IMG/VR virus record: IMGVR_UViG_3300024520_000312
Span: 1 to 32,530 of that record
Source of the DNA: a virus
Length of the DNA: 32,530 bases
Strand: one strand, 5' to 3'
Below the pieces are notes generated by a model. It did not search any database. It had not been told where the DNA came from and worked only from the letters and a program-made list of their open reading frames with translations. This document shows positions 22,047 through 29,589 of this stretch, piece by piece; the first letter of the stretch is position 1, and every line of letters begins with the position of its first letter. The position numbers and the translations under genes were made by a program.

Positions 22047-22484
22047 CTATTGGCCCCCAGCAACCGAGTAAATCACGAGATAACGAATTGCTGTTGAAGC
22101 GGTAACCGTTCCCGATTGAAGAGTTGCGGTTACATACTTAAACGATTCGTTCGTGGTTTCCTCTCGAACGCATTGGTACGGACCATGCTGAACAGATTGA
22201 CCCGCAGTACCCCCAGCTTTGAGCGAAGTCAGCGCACTTGCACTGAGCGACCCCGCTTCAGCTCGGATACCTACGTTGTAAACCTGCGTAGCCGCCCCCG
22301 TAGAATGCTCTTCCACAACAGTGACCAAAGCATCGGGTGGGATTTTTGCAAGTAAAAGCATCCCCGACCCCGAAGCGGAAAGTCCCGCCCCATCGTAGGT
22401 ACCTTGCAAAATATGCGTCCCCGTATGCGGCCGATGTGGCGTAATTGCTGGCAACGCCAAAGAAGCAGTAGCAGTAACAGCCAT
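22047..22484 (-). CDS. Probable head decoration protein
   Basis: The 145-aa product is a small beta-rich, Ala/Ser/Thr-rich protein (TGTHILQGTYDGAGLSASG, AIRYLVIYSVAGGQ at the end). It lies 11 bp after the capsid gene and just before the terminator, the usual place of decoration or head-fibre proteins. No family-specific motif is recognised. Confidence 0.55.
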   Translation of the reverse strand: MAVTATASLALPAITPHRPHTGTHILQGTYDGAGLSASGSGMLLLAKIPPDALVTVVEEHSTGAATQVYNVGIRAEAGSLSASALTSLKAGGTAGQSVQHGPYQCVREETTNESFKYVTATLQSGTVTASTAIRYLVIYSVAGGQ

Positions 22485-22495
22485 CGTACTTCCTC

Positions 22496-23599
22496 CTATG
22501 TTGCGCCAGCTCGGGTGCGGCTAGTTACTTGAACGATCGTACTGTAATCCAGCGAATTAAATACCGCCTTCTTCAGTCCGCCAATCAAGCCTGCCGATAC
22601 GCCTAGCTGATTACGATAGTCGAAAAGTTCCTCGGTCCAGCTCATGCGTGAACTGCCAAACCCTCGACCGAAGCCCATGATTGCCGCTTGTGCGCCACAG
22701 AAAATTGCTCGGCGGGTATTAGTTAGAGTGCCCGCTGTCGCTGATCCCCCATGTGGTACTCGCGTCGATTCATGGATGATAACGTTGTTGTACATCCCCA
22801 ACGCACCCGTAAAGATCGGGTTATTGGAAACTTCACCGCCCTTCATCGCCGACTGCTGAATATGCTGCCACGTCACTCCGGCACCCGCCGATGTCGCGTT
22901 GGTACGCAAATCAAAGGCTTGCTCAGGATGAACGAACAGCACCCAACAATCTTTCCCATCAACTCTAATGGGTCGAATTTGAGGTGTTAACGTCTTTGCT
23001 TGAAGAACGAGATTGTCGATCATTGCCAAACTTAGAATGTTTGATGCGCTGACCGAAGCTGACCCGACTTGAGTTTCGGTAGTGTATCCGCTGGTTATCG
23101 TACCAAGAACGACGTGACCTGTTGTAGGTTCTTCAGCCGCTTGCAAACCCACTCGACCAAGACCCGTAGTCAAACGCGAACCGGCGAGCTGGTTCATAAA
23201 CCAACTATCGATTCGGTCAGCCCACCAATCCTGAAGCCCCATTCTCGCTTCCTCGCGAACGCTGAATGGGATCCGCTGGTCGCTCATCTTCCCGCCGGAA
23301 CGTACGGCGTGTCGGAGTTGGTCGATGAAAACGTCATCAGTAAACGTCGTCAAAGCCTCCTCGTTACCTTCTAAGGTGCCATCTCCAATGATACCGTCGC
23401 CGGTGAGCAGCATGCGTAACGTGCAGCGCACTCGATCACCGGGGCCTTTTTGCGTATCCGTAACGATTTGGCACAAAGAGCCTGAGCTTTCGCCCATGAA
23501 CTTATAAGCCCAGGTGGACTTTAGTGCCTCACGAAATAGCTTTCTTGACCACAGCTTGACGGCTTCCGGAGCGTTGACACCATAACTTGTGTTAGCCAT
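22496..23599 (-). CDS. Major capsid protein, N4-gp56 / DUF4043 type
   Basis: The 367-aa product starts MANTSYGVNAPEAVKLWSRK and has KGPGDRVRCTLRMLLTGDGI and the long helix following QLRHAVRSGGKMSDQRI. CWVLFVHPEQAFDLR and YNNVIIHESTRVPHG follow. These are the segments of the N4-gp56 family of HK97-fold coat proteins. ATG 23599 has AAGGGG upstream. It follows scaffold and two very small ORFs, the normal place for the coat gene. Confidence 0.9.
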   Translation of the reverse strand: MANTSYGVNAPEAVKLWSRKLFREALKSTWAYKFMGESSGSLCQIVTDTQKGPGDRVRCTLRMLLTGDGIIGDGTLEGNEEALTTFTDDVFIDQLRHAVRSGGKMSDQRIPFSVREEARMGLQDWWADRIDSWFMNQLAGSRLTTGLGRVGLQAAEEPTTGHVVLGTITSGYTTETQVGSASVSASNILSLAMIDNLVLQAKTLTPQIRPIRVDGKDCWVLFVHPEQAFDLRTNATSAGAGVTWQHIQQSAMKGGEVSNNPIFTGALGMYNNVIIHESTRVPHGGSATAGTLTNTRRAIFCGAQAAIMGFGRGFGSSRMSWTEELFDYRNQLGVSAGLIGGLKKAVFNSLDYSTIVQVTSRTRAGAT

Positions 23600-23620
23600 G
23601 AGTTACCCCTTAGTCGTTAC

Positions 23621-23740
23621 CTAATTGCCTACACCTTTAACGACGGTGCGCCGAACAACCCTTTTACGAGGGGTAGACTCGTAGTGCTCGTTAACGATGA
23701 GCTTCGAAGTTTCCACAACGTGTTGTGGAAACGGATTCAT
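23621..23740 (-). CDS. Very small protein of 39 aa between scaffold and capsid
   Basis: ATG at 23740 has TTGAAGGGCA upstream. The product is MNPFPQHVVETSKLIVNEHY, then a basic stretch ending RKRVVRRTVVKGVGN. The palindrome copy D encodes residues 3-10. The ribosome site overlaps the stop of the ORF upstream. The basic end and position suggest a minor head or regulatory peptide, but this is speculative, and the stretch may be only a palindrome-bearing spacer. Confidence 0.45.
   Translation of the reverse strand: MNPFPQHVVETSKLIVNEHYESTPRKRVVRRTVVKGVGN
23710..23731. repeat. 20-bp palindrome, copy D
   Basis: The core TTCCACAACGTGTTGTGGAA (plus-strand reading) has perfect 9-bp arms with GT in the centre, like copy B. 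It is the only copy in the structural module, lying 111 bp ahead of the capsid gene and inside the 39-aa ORF. This suggests the site acts on the capsid region as well as on replication genes. Confidence 0.75.
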
Positions 23741-23746
23741 TGCCCT

Positions 23747-23917
23747 TCAAAAACACGGACAGCCGGCCAGGTACTCTTGAATATCATCGAATGCTGTTGC
23801 GGAATGACCAAGTTCAGGCTTATCGGGCCTGACGCTCTTTACCACACACTCTAATTCTGAGCCTCCTCCCTGACCGGTGTCCGGACTCAAATCATTGCCA
23901 CAACTCTTTCCAGCCAT
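23747..23917 (-). CDS. Possible small ORF, 56 aa, overlapping scaffold end
   Basis: From ATG 23917, which overlaps the scaffold end by 26 bases, the frame gives MAGKSCGNDLSPDTG, then GGGSELECVVKSVRPDKPEL and a helix TAFDDIQEYLAG with a CPCF end. The ribosome site (GCGGGG) is modest; a GTG farther down after GGAGGAGG is an alternative start. Its stop TGA overlaps the ribosome site of the next small ORF. No family recognised. Confidence 0.35.
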   Translation of the reverse strand: MAGKSCGNDLSPDTGQGGGSELECVVKSVRPDKPELGHSATAFDDIQEYLAGCPCF

Positions 23918-24797
23918 CCCCGCTGGTCGCTTTGTCGAAATCGGAGTCCGACATCGAAGCGAGGTCATCGAACGAAAGCGATTCACGCGGTGTGGAGCCG
24001 CGCGAACCCATTGATTCAGATCGCTCAATATTTTCGTTCAATTCCTTCAGATTAACATTTCCCGGCGCTGCCGCGGGAGCCGCCCCCTTATACCCGCGTT
24101 CACGAGCTACCTTATAGAACATTTCAACGGGATCGACCCCGTTGTTGGTTGCTGTAATCGCGTAGTTGAGCGCTTCCGAATCTAGGATCTGGCGTGCTTG
24201 GGGCTCTTGGTACCCTAGATTCTTCAGCTCATTGAACCTGCTATTTCTCAGAAATTCAGTAGCTTGGTAATAATCAGGGGTCTTAGCCGCAAAGGTCGCT
24301 TCCTTTGTCTGGAATTCCCGCTCGAACATTACGATCTTCTCTTGGTTCTCGCGTTGCTGCCTTTGCTGAGTGGTCTCCGCTTGGAGCCGCTGAGCCGTTT
24401 CCTCCTGCATCCTTAGCCGACCGTCGAGATTCGATGCCGGATCTTCGTCGAACGAAGGGATCTCCGGCTCAGCCGCTTTAGGTTGGGCCGTTTCCTGCTG
24501 AAGCCTCGCTTGGAACTCGTTGAATCGCTCTTCCATCCGCCGGACTTGCTGCTCCATGTCCTTGCGGCGCTCACGCTCCTCATGCAGCGCTTGGTGCGGC
24601 ACCATATCGACTTTAGGTTCAGCAGGAGAAATCCCCTCCGAGCCCTGAGCATCGGGAGGAGAGAGCGAAGATCCGTCCTCGGGGACAATCGAAGACGGGC
24701 TCGGCTCAGGGGCCGGAGGAGAACTGTCGTCCGGTGCCGGCTGTACCGGCTCCGACATTTCGCTTTCAGTCAAATCAAAGCTTGGTTCGTCTGCCAT
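23892..24797 (-). CDS. Scaffolding protein, putative
   Basis: The 301-aa product starts with an acidic, Pro/Ser-rich disordered segment (residues 1-70: QPAPDDSSPPAPEPSPSS). A long Glu/Gln/Arg coiled coil follows, about residues 70-165 (EERERRKDMEQQVRRMEER, QRLQAETTQQRQQRENQEK). A short mixed C terminus ends DKATSGDGWKELWQ. This composition and the place between portal and capsid are typical of phage scaffold proteins. The start overlaps the portal stop as TAATG. Confidence 0.8.
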   Translation of the reverse strand: MADEPSFDLTESEMSEPVQPAPDDSSPPAPEPSPSSIVPEDGSSLSPPDAQGSEGISPAEPKVDMVPHQALHEERERRKDMEQQVRRMEERFNEFQARLQQETAQPKAAEPEIPSFDEDPASNLDGRLRMQEETAQRLQAETTQQRQQRENQEKIVMFEREFQTKEATFAAKTPDYYQATEFLRNSRFNELKNLGYQEPQARQILDSEALNYAITATNNGVDPVEMFYKVARERGYKGAAPAAAPGNVNLKELNENIERSESMGSRGSTPRESLSFDDLASMSDSDFDKATSGDGWKELWQ

Positions 24798-27235
24798 TAC
24801 GATAACCTTTTTGCTATATCCGCAACCTCACCCCCTTGGGTTTTGAGGTATTCAAGGATTATAGCGCGTCTTTGGTCCGACTCTTCGCGGAAATTTGTAA
24901 ACTTTTCGGAGAGACTATCCATTTTTTCGACATTTTTACCCATCTCCCCCGCTAATCCGTCAACCTTTCCGGTGTTCTCTTCCACCTCATCCATCATTTC
25001 GACAATTTTTTCAGCGCCTTCGACTTGCCAATTGCCGACGGTTAACGCTTTGTCAAATTCAGTGCCAGCTCGTTTAGAGTCGCCGGAGCGTTGGAGATCT
25101 CTCGCTGCGTCGTAATGTTTCATAGCTTGTTCAACCTGACGTTTCTCACGCTCATCGCTCAGAGAAATGACCTGAAGCTCCTTCTTACTAGCGATATCCT
25201 CGGATTTAATTTCACGTTCTAAGTTACAAGATTCGCGAAGCTTCTCCATTTCAGCGTCGTATCGAGCATGAATTTCGATGAGCTTCGCCGCACGATCAGC
25301 ATCGGAAATCTTCATCTTGGCGATTCGATCCTGATCGTAACGTTTGCTCTCCGCTAAAAGCTTTTCGCTAGCGAGGAACGCGTCAAGCTGCGCTTCCTGC
25401 CACTTAAAGGCGAGCTGCGACTGTTGCTCCTCTCGCTTATCCTTGAGCTGCTTATTCTCTTCCTGGGTCTTTTGCATCTGCTCTTGCATCTGCTGCATCT
25501 GCTCAGGGCTAGCCATCCCTGACTGTTGTTCAATGTACTGCGCCCAATCCGCCGAAACGCTTTCGGGGAGCGGTGAATACTTGATGAGGTCGGGCGGCAT
25601 CGGAACCCCGGCTTTGAACATCGCGGGGAGCATGTTGCCCAGCACGCTCCAAATTTCAGACTTGAGGTTCGGGCTGGAAGGGGACGTATCGATGATTGTG
25701 TCGTATTTCCGAACGTCCTCATCCTTGTAGAACTCAAGCGCTTGTTCATCCGTTATGCGAACAACCGTCCCCTCGGGGATGTACTGAACCATGAACGAGA
25801 GCAACGCTCGCCCCTGATTCTTCCGGTAGCGCCGGAGCGAATTGGTCAGGGGCTTTAGAACAATGAGCGCCGCCTTCTTCCGCTCCTGTTCTAAGATCCC
25901 TGCCTGGTCCCGGTTCGCCATGCCGAGCAATTCGAGGTTCACGCCCGAGCAATCCCGAATGGAGGAGATGGCAAAGGACATGAGCTTGTCCATCCCGCTC
26001 GGGTACCCGCCCAGATTCTTCTCCTGAACCTTCCCGCCGGTCAGCGCCCCCTGTTCAAGCCAGCTTACGTGGTCGGGGCTCGCCCACCCGGTCTCGAACT
26101 CGCGCTCATCGACGACGGCGCCCTTCTCAATCATCACGCCGCCCTTGGCGTTGGAGTTGAAAATGTGCATCGCCTGGGAGAAAAACTTGTTCGCCCACTC
26201 CTGGGGATCGATCATGACGCGGGTCAGGCCGTACCAGTACCCTTGCTCTTCATCCCGCTTGCCGGTGATCGCGTGATAAGAGAAGTCTTCGTCGATGGGC
26301 GTCGGCCCTTCTTTCAGAAGCACCTTGCCGACGATAAATCGTTGGGTGTAAACCCACTGCTGAGTTTTCGCGTACTCAATCCCTTGCGCATCCAAGAAGC
26401 TCTTCAGCTTGTTGAAGCGCTCCGTCGTAAATGAGGTGATTTTCCCGGAGGCGGGATCTTGGACCTTGTAACCTTCCTCCAGCTCTTTAATTTGGAAGTG
26501 GATCAGCAGCGCCTTATCGTTCTTCTCGTCGTACCAGTTCTGATCCTGCTCGTACTTCCAAGCGCTGGTCGCGTCGTGCTCGTCCATCCACTCACGTTCC
26601 ATCGTGACCTCAGACGCGGTGTCTATCTCGTCAGCCTTCTCCGGAAAGCGGTCCTTAATCTCGACGAGCGGCAGCCACTTCTCGCGCGAAAGCCAGCGCG
26701 CGTCGGATACGTTCGCCTTGCGCGCGTTCGGGTCCCAACGCATCTCCAGAGGAGAGACGCGCTCCATCACGATCTTCCCTTCGGGCTCCAGGGTGTAATC
26801 GACCCGCGTCTCAATCCACCCCATACCGCAGGTGATCGCATCGTGGTACCCGTCGGACTCCTCGTCCTCGGCATCGCACAGATCGCGCACCCACTGCGCG
26901 GCGGCGGTATAGACTTCGTTCGGCTTGCCGTCCCCCTGGCCCCGGGGCATGTAACGGATCTCTTGCCGGTTATCCATCTCGTGCCCGACGATCGAATCGA
27001 GAATGGGGGAAATCCGGTTGAAGGTAACCGCCGGCCGTTGCTGCTCTTCAAGCATCGCGAGGTCTTCAGAATCCCACTGGTTCCCATCTCGGAACTCGTA
27101 AGACTTCCGCGCCTCGACCCGCCAGTCCCCCTGGACCTTTAAGGAATCTTGTCGGTACTGATAAACCTCCTCGACAGAATCGAGTTCTTTCTCACTGGGT
27201 ACGTGAGGTCCGCCGGGGAGATATCCGCCTGCCAT
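24797..27235 (-). CDS. Portal protein, P22-like
   Basis: I choose ATG 27235, with GGAAGGCGG upstream, over the in-frame TTG at 27253. The product has 812 aa. Its N-terminal portal core includes RRPAVTFNRI-like sequence (QQRPAVTFNRISPILDSIVG), CGMGWIETRVDY, RVSPLEMRWDPNARK and YWYGLTRVMIDPQEW, matching P22-type portals. The last 300 residues form a long coiled coil (PEQMQQMQEQMQKTQEENK) and a helical barrel-like tail. It forms the ring through which DNA is packaged and leaves. The gene lies directly after the terminase. Confidence 0.92.
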   Translation of the reverse strand: MAGGYLPGGPHVPSEKELDSVEEVYQYRQDSLKVQGDWRVEARKSYEFRDGNQWDSEDLAMLEEQQRPAVTFNRISPILDSIVGHEMDNRQEIRYMPRGQGDGKPNEVYTAAAQWVRDLCDAEDEESDGYHDAITCGMGWIETRVDYTLEPEGKIVMERVSPLEMRWDPNARKANVSDARWLSREKWLPLVEIKDRFPEKADEIDTASEVTMEREWMDEHDATSAWKYEQDQNWYDEKNDKALLIHFQIKELEEGYKVQDPASGKITSFTTERFNKLKSFLDAQGIEYAKTQQWVYTQRFIVGKVLLKEGPTPIDEDFSYHAITGKRDEEQGYWYGLTRVMIDPQEWANKFFSQAMHIFNSNAKGGVMIEKGAVVDEREFETGWASPDHVSWLEQGALTGGKVQEKNLGGYPSGMDKLMSFAISSIRDCSGVNLELLGMANRDQAGILEQERKKAALIVLKPLTNSLRRYRKNQGRALLSFMVQYIPEGTVVRITDEQALEFYKDEDVRKYDTIIDTSPSSPNLKSEIWSVLGNMLPAMFKAGVPMPPDLIKYSPLPESVSADWAQYIEQQSGMASPEQMQQMQEQMQKTQEENKQLKDKREEQQSQLAFKWQEAQLDAFLASEKLLAESKRYDQDRIAKMKISDADRAAKLIEIHARYDAEMEKLRESCNLEREIKSEDIASKKELQVISLSDEREKRQVEQAMKHYDAARDLQRSGDSKRAGTEFDKALTVGNWQVEGAEKIVEMMDEVEENTGKVDGLAGEMGKNVEKMDSLSEKFTNFREESDQRRAIILEYLKTQGGEVADIAKRLS

Positions 27236-27237
27236 AA

Positions 27238-28566
27238 CTATGCCGCCTTCCAACTAGGCTTAGATTTTTCGCTCCAGTACTTCACTTCATACCGCTTCTT
27301 ACGCTCGGGTATCCGCGCATTCCTGCGCCCAACCGCACCTACCCTGAGCGTATCCGCGCCGTGCGTCGACCAATCATGCTCAGGCTTCGCCTTCCATTCC
27401 CGGTGACGGTTATCCCACATCTTGTGATACGACATCAATGCTTCGACAAGATGCTTACAATTCTCCTTATCGAACCAGCACATCGGGAGCATCGTTCGGA
27501 CAGCGTTAATCCCATCCTCAAGAGGGAGCTTCCGGGCGATGTTGAACTTCAACCCCAGCCCATACGCCATCTCCAGACGAGACTTGCCTGTGCCCATCTC
27601 CCGGACCTCCAGATCAAACGGGCCGATGTGCTCGCCATAGACATAAGGAAGGGATGCAAGATACTTCACGTAGTGCTGAAGCCCTTCGCCGGACGTTTCG
27701 TAGTAGTCGATAATCCGAACCACTCGGGTCGCGGGCTCTTGCTGCACGAAAGTGATCGCGGTCGAGTCGTGCATGCCGATGTCCCACCACGTATCGACCG
27801 CTATCGCCGGATCGTAAGGGACGTTCGTAATCCTTCCTTCCTCATAAGCGTCCTGCATCTGCTTGTTGTAATAAGCGCCGCTCAGCCCGCCGTCGAAGGA
27901 GCAATAGAACTCTTGTTGGATAAGCTCTTCGTCCATGCCGGCATCGCGCTCAGCCTGAACATCCTCCTCAGTCATCACGCCCGTCTCTTCGATGGAAAGC
28001 TTCTCTACGAACCACTCTTTGTTCGTCTTCGCATTTTCGTAAAGCTTGAAGAGGTGGTTGTTCCGACCACGAGGGGTCCCGTTGAATAGCGCCCATCCTT
28101 TATTCTCGCGGAGTATAGGTCGGATAAAATCCCAACCACGTGGGTCTTGAAGAGAGAATTCGGAAAAGACAACCCCCACTGGGTTCGTCCCGACAATAGA
28201 ATCGATATTATCCGATCCGACCACTTGGAAGATTGATCCATTCTTAAGCCTCAACTTCATCTCGGTCGAGTTCGGCGTACCGGCCCATAGCTCCCTCGGA
28301 AAGTGGTTTAGGAACCTGAACCCGTCGAAGTCCATTCCGTCCCAAATGATTTTCTTACCTTGCGCATACGTCGGAAGAAAAAAGAAGTACGATCCCACCC
28401 GCTCCTGACTGGCTCGCGCCATCAAATTCAGGCACGTCTTATCCTTCCCCGCCCGACGATGCCAAACGAGCAGTAGCCGCTTGATCCCGCTATCAAACGC
28501 TTCGAATGTCGAGAGCTGATAAGGACGCGGCTCGAACATATACGGGAGGATGATTTCCTCGCTCAA
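27238..28566 (-). CDS. Terminase large subunit
   Basis: The 442-aa product is the packaging motor. The ATPase has LLLVWHRRAGKDKT (Walker A, 31-44), GVVFSEF (Walker B, 131-137) and FNGTPRG (motif III, 161-167). The nuclease has DIGMHDSTAIT (D262, D267), IIDYYE (D287) and HDWSTHGADTLR near residue 405. The start is TTG 28566, overlapping the stop of the small basic gene; an ATG nine codons on is possible. Terminase followed by portal is the classical order. Confidence 0.95.
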   Translation of the reverse strand: MSEEIILPYMFEPRPYQLSTFEAFDSGIKRLLLVWHRRAGKDKTCLNLMARASQERVGSYFFFLPTYAQGKKIIWDGMDFDGFRFLNHFPRELWAGTPNSTEMKLRLKNGSIFQVVGSDNIDSIVGTNPVGVVFSEFSLQDPRGWDFIRPILRENKGWALFNGTPRGRNNHLFKLYENAKTNKEWFVEKLSIEETGVMTEEDVQAERDAGMDEELIQQEFYCSFDGGLSGAYYNKQMQDAYEEGRITNVPYDPAIAVDTWWDIGMHDSTAITFVQQEPATRVVRIIDYYETSGEGLQHYVKYLASLPYVYGEHIGPFDLEVREMGTGKSRLEMAYGLGLKFNIARKLPLEDGINAVRTMLPMCWFDKENCKHLVEALMSYHKMWDNRHREWKAKPEHDWSTHGADTLRVGAVGRRNARIPERKKRYEVKYWSEKSKPSWKAA

Positions 28567-28757
28567 TACCCGTGTCCGGCGCCCTTTCGTGTGCTGGACA
28601 TACCACCAGACTTCGATCGAAGCTTCCGGCCACCCGGCTTCATCTTGCCGGCCTTCTTGCCCTTGTCAGGACCGGTGGTCAGCCCGCCGTTCCAGGGAAC
28701 GGTATCATTACCTTTCTTCCCATCCACGCCACTTTGATAGTTACAATTCCACTTCAC
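28563..28757 (-). CDS. Small basic protein before terminase (possible small terminase or DNA-binding)
   Basis: The start is GTG 28757 after TGAGGATTTCAAA. The 64-aa product is Gly/Lys/Arg-rich (GLTTGPDKGKKAGKMKPGGR, then KLRSKSGGMSSTRKGAGHGY) and probably disordered. Its position in front of the large terminase is where the small subunit is expected. However, it lacks the helix-turn-helix and oligomerisation domain of known small terminases, so a DNA-condensing or virion role is as likely. Confidence 0.5.
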   Translation of the reverse strand: MKWNCNYQSGVDGKKGNDTVPWNGGLTTGPDKGKKAGKMKPGGRKLRSKSGGMSSTRKGAGHGY

Positions 28758-28771
28758 TTTGAAATCCTCAT

Positions 28772-29581
28772 TTAGTCCACCAACAATAATAGCAGCAAGA
28801 GGGCGTCCGCTCGCTGCTTCAACAATTTTGTCAACTCTGATTCGATATCCTCAAGCTGGATACCAAGTGCTACCACCTTCGAATCGTCGCTAACCAACCC
28901 CGCTTGAAGCGCTTCAAGCTCCGCAATGCGAGCATCAATTATCTCCGGTTCAGCGGGCTCGGGAGTCTCATCTTCAGGGTACGTCGGGCCGTAATTAGTC
29001 CGCGTACTTGGATCTCTCGGCTTACGGCCCTTGGCCTCTTGCCGCCGACGACGTGGTTGAGGCCCGCCCCGTCTCGCTTCGCCCGCACCGCCCCCTCCAC
29101 CCGTCGGTACAGGTACGACCACAGCCAGTAATATCGTAAACGTCGGGGCGGCGACCACGTCGATCGCCGAGGTCACCAGCACCGCAGCGGGTATTGTGAC
29201 CGTAATCGTTTCAATCGCCGTAATGTCGTACAGCGGTGACGCGGTCAGCGTGATAGTGGCAACCGTGGCCGATGTCCGGACAACCGCGGTCGTTACCTCC
29301 TTGTCCCTGACCTCATTATTCCAGCCAAGGGCTTCAGCTTGCGCCGACGTTATGCCGTCGATGATTGCCTGAGTGTCGGCGGTGCTGCCGATTGGCCCAG
29401 TGCCCGCCGCCGCCCACGTGTCATTCGTGAGCGTGATAATGACGGTTTTGCCGCCCGCGACAATATCAGCCTCGGTCGCGCTGGTGACCGTGCCGCTGAT
29501 AACCGCCGACGTTGGCGCGACGGAGAAAGTTTGTGGGGGGCGTGGCCCGCCATAGAGCCCAAGGCGGGTGACTTGAGCCAT
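28772..29581 (-). CDS. Virion protein: beta domain, basic linker and coiled coil
   Basis: The 269-aa product has an extracellular-type beta domain (SAVISGTVTSATEADIVAGG, ITSAQAEALGWNNEVRDKEV, IETITVTIPAAVL), then an Arg/Gly linker (GGGGAGEARRGGPQPRRRRQ), then a charged coiled coil ending in a leucine run (ADALLLLLLLVD). The beta part is a module I associate with environmental phage structural proteins. The layout mirrors the gene at 16564..17358. It may be a fibre or capsid decoration; no enzyme motif is seen. Confidence 0.55.
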   Translation of the reverse strand: MAQVTRLGLYGGPRPPQTFSVAPTSAVISGTVTSATEADIVAGGKTVIITLTNDTWAAAGTGPIGSTADTQAIIDGITSAQAEALGWNNEVRDKEVTTAVVRTSATVATITLTASPLYDITAIETITVTIPAAVLVTSAIDVVAAPTFTILLAVVVPVPTGGGGGAGEARRGGPQPRRRRQEAKGRKPRDPSTRTNYGPTYPEDETPEPAEPEIIDARIAELEALQAGLVSDDSKVVALGIQLEDIESELTKLLKQRADALLLLLLLVD

Positions 29582-29589
29582 TTACACAA

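Noticed and set aside
22309-22323. Further half-copy of the palindrome (TTCCACAAC) in the decoration gene
   Set aside because: It lies within coding sequence for VVEEH and has no second arm, so chance is sufficient.
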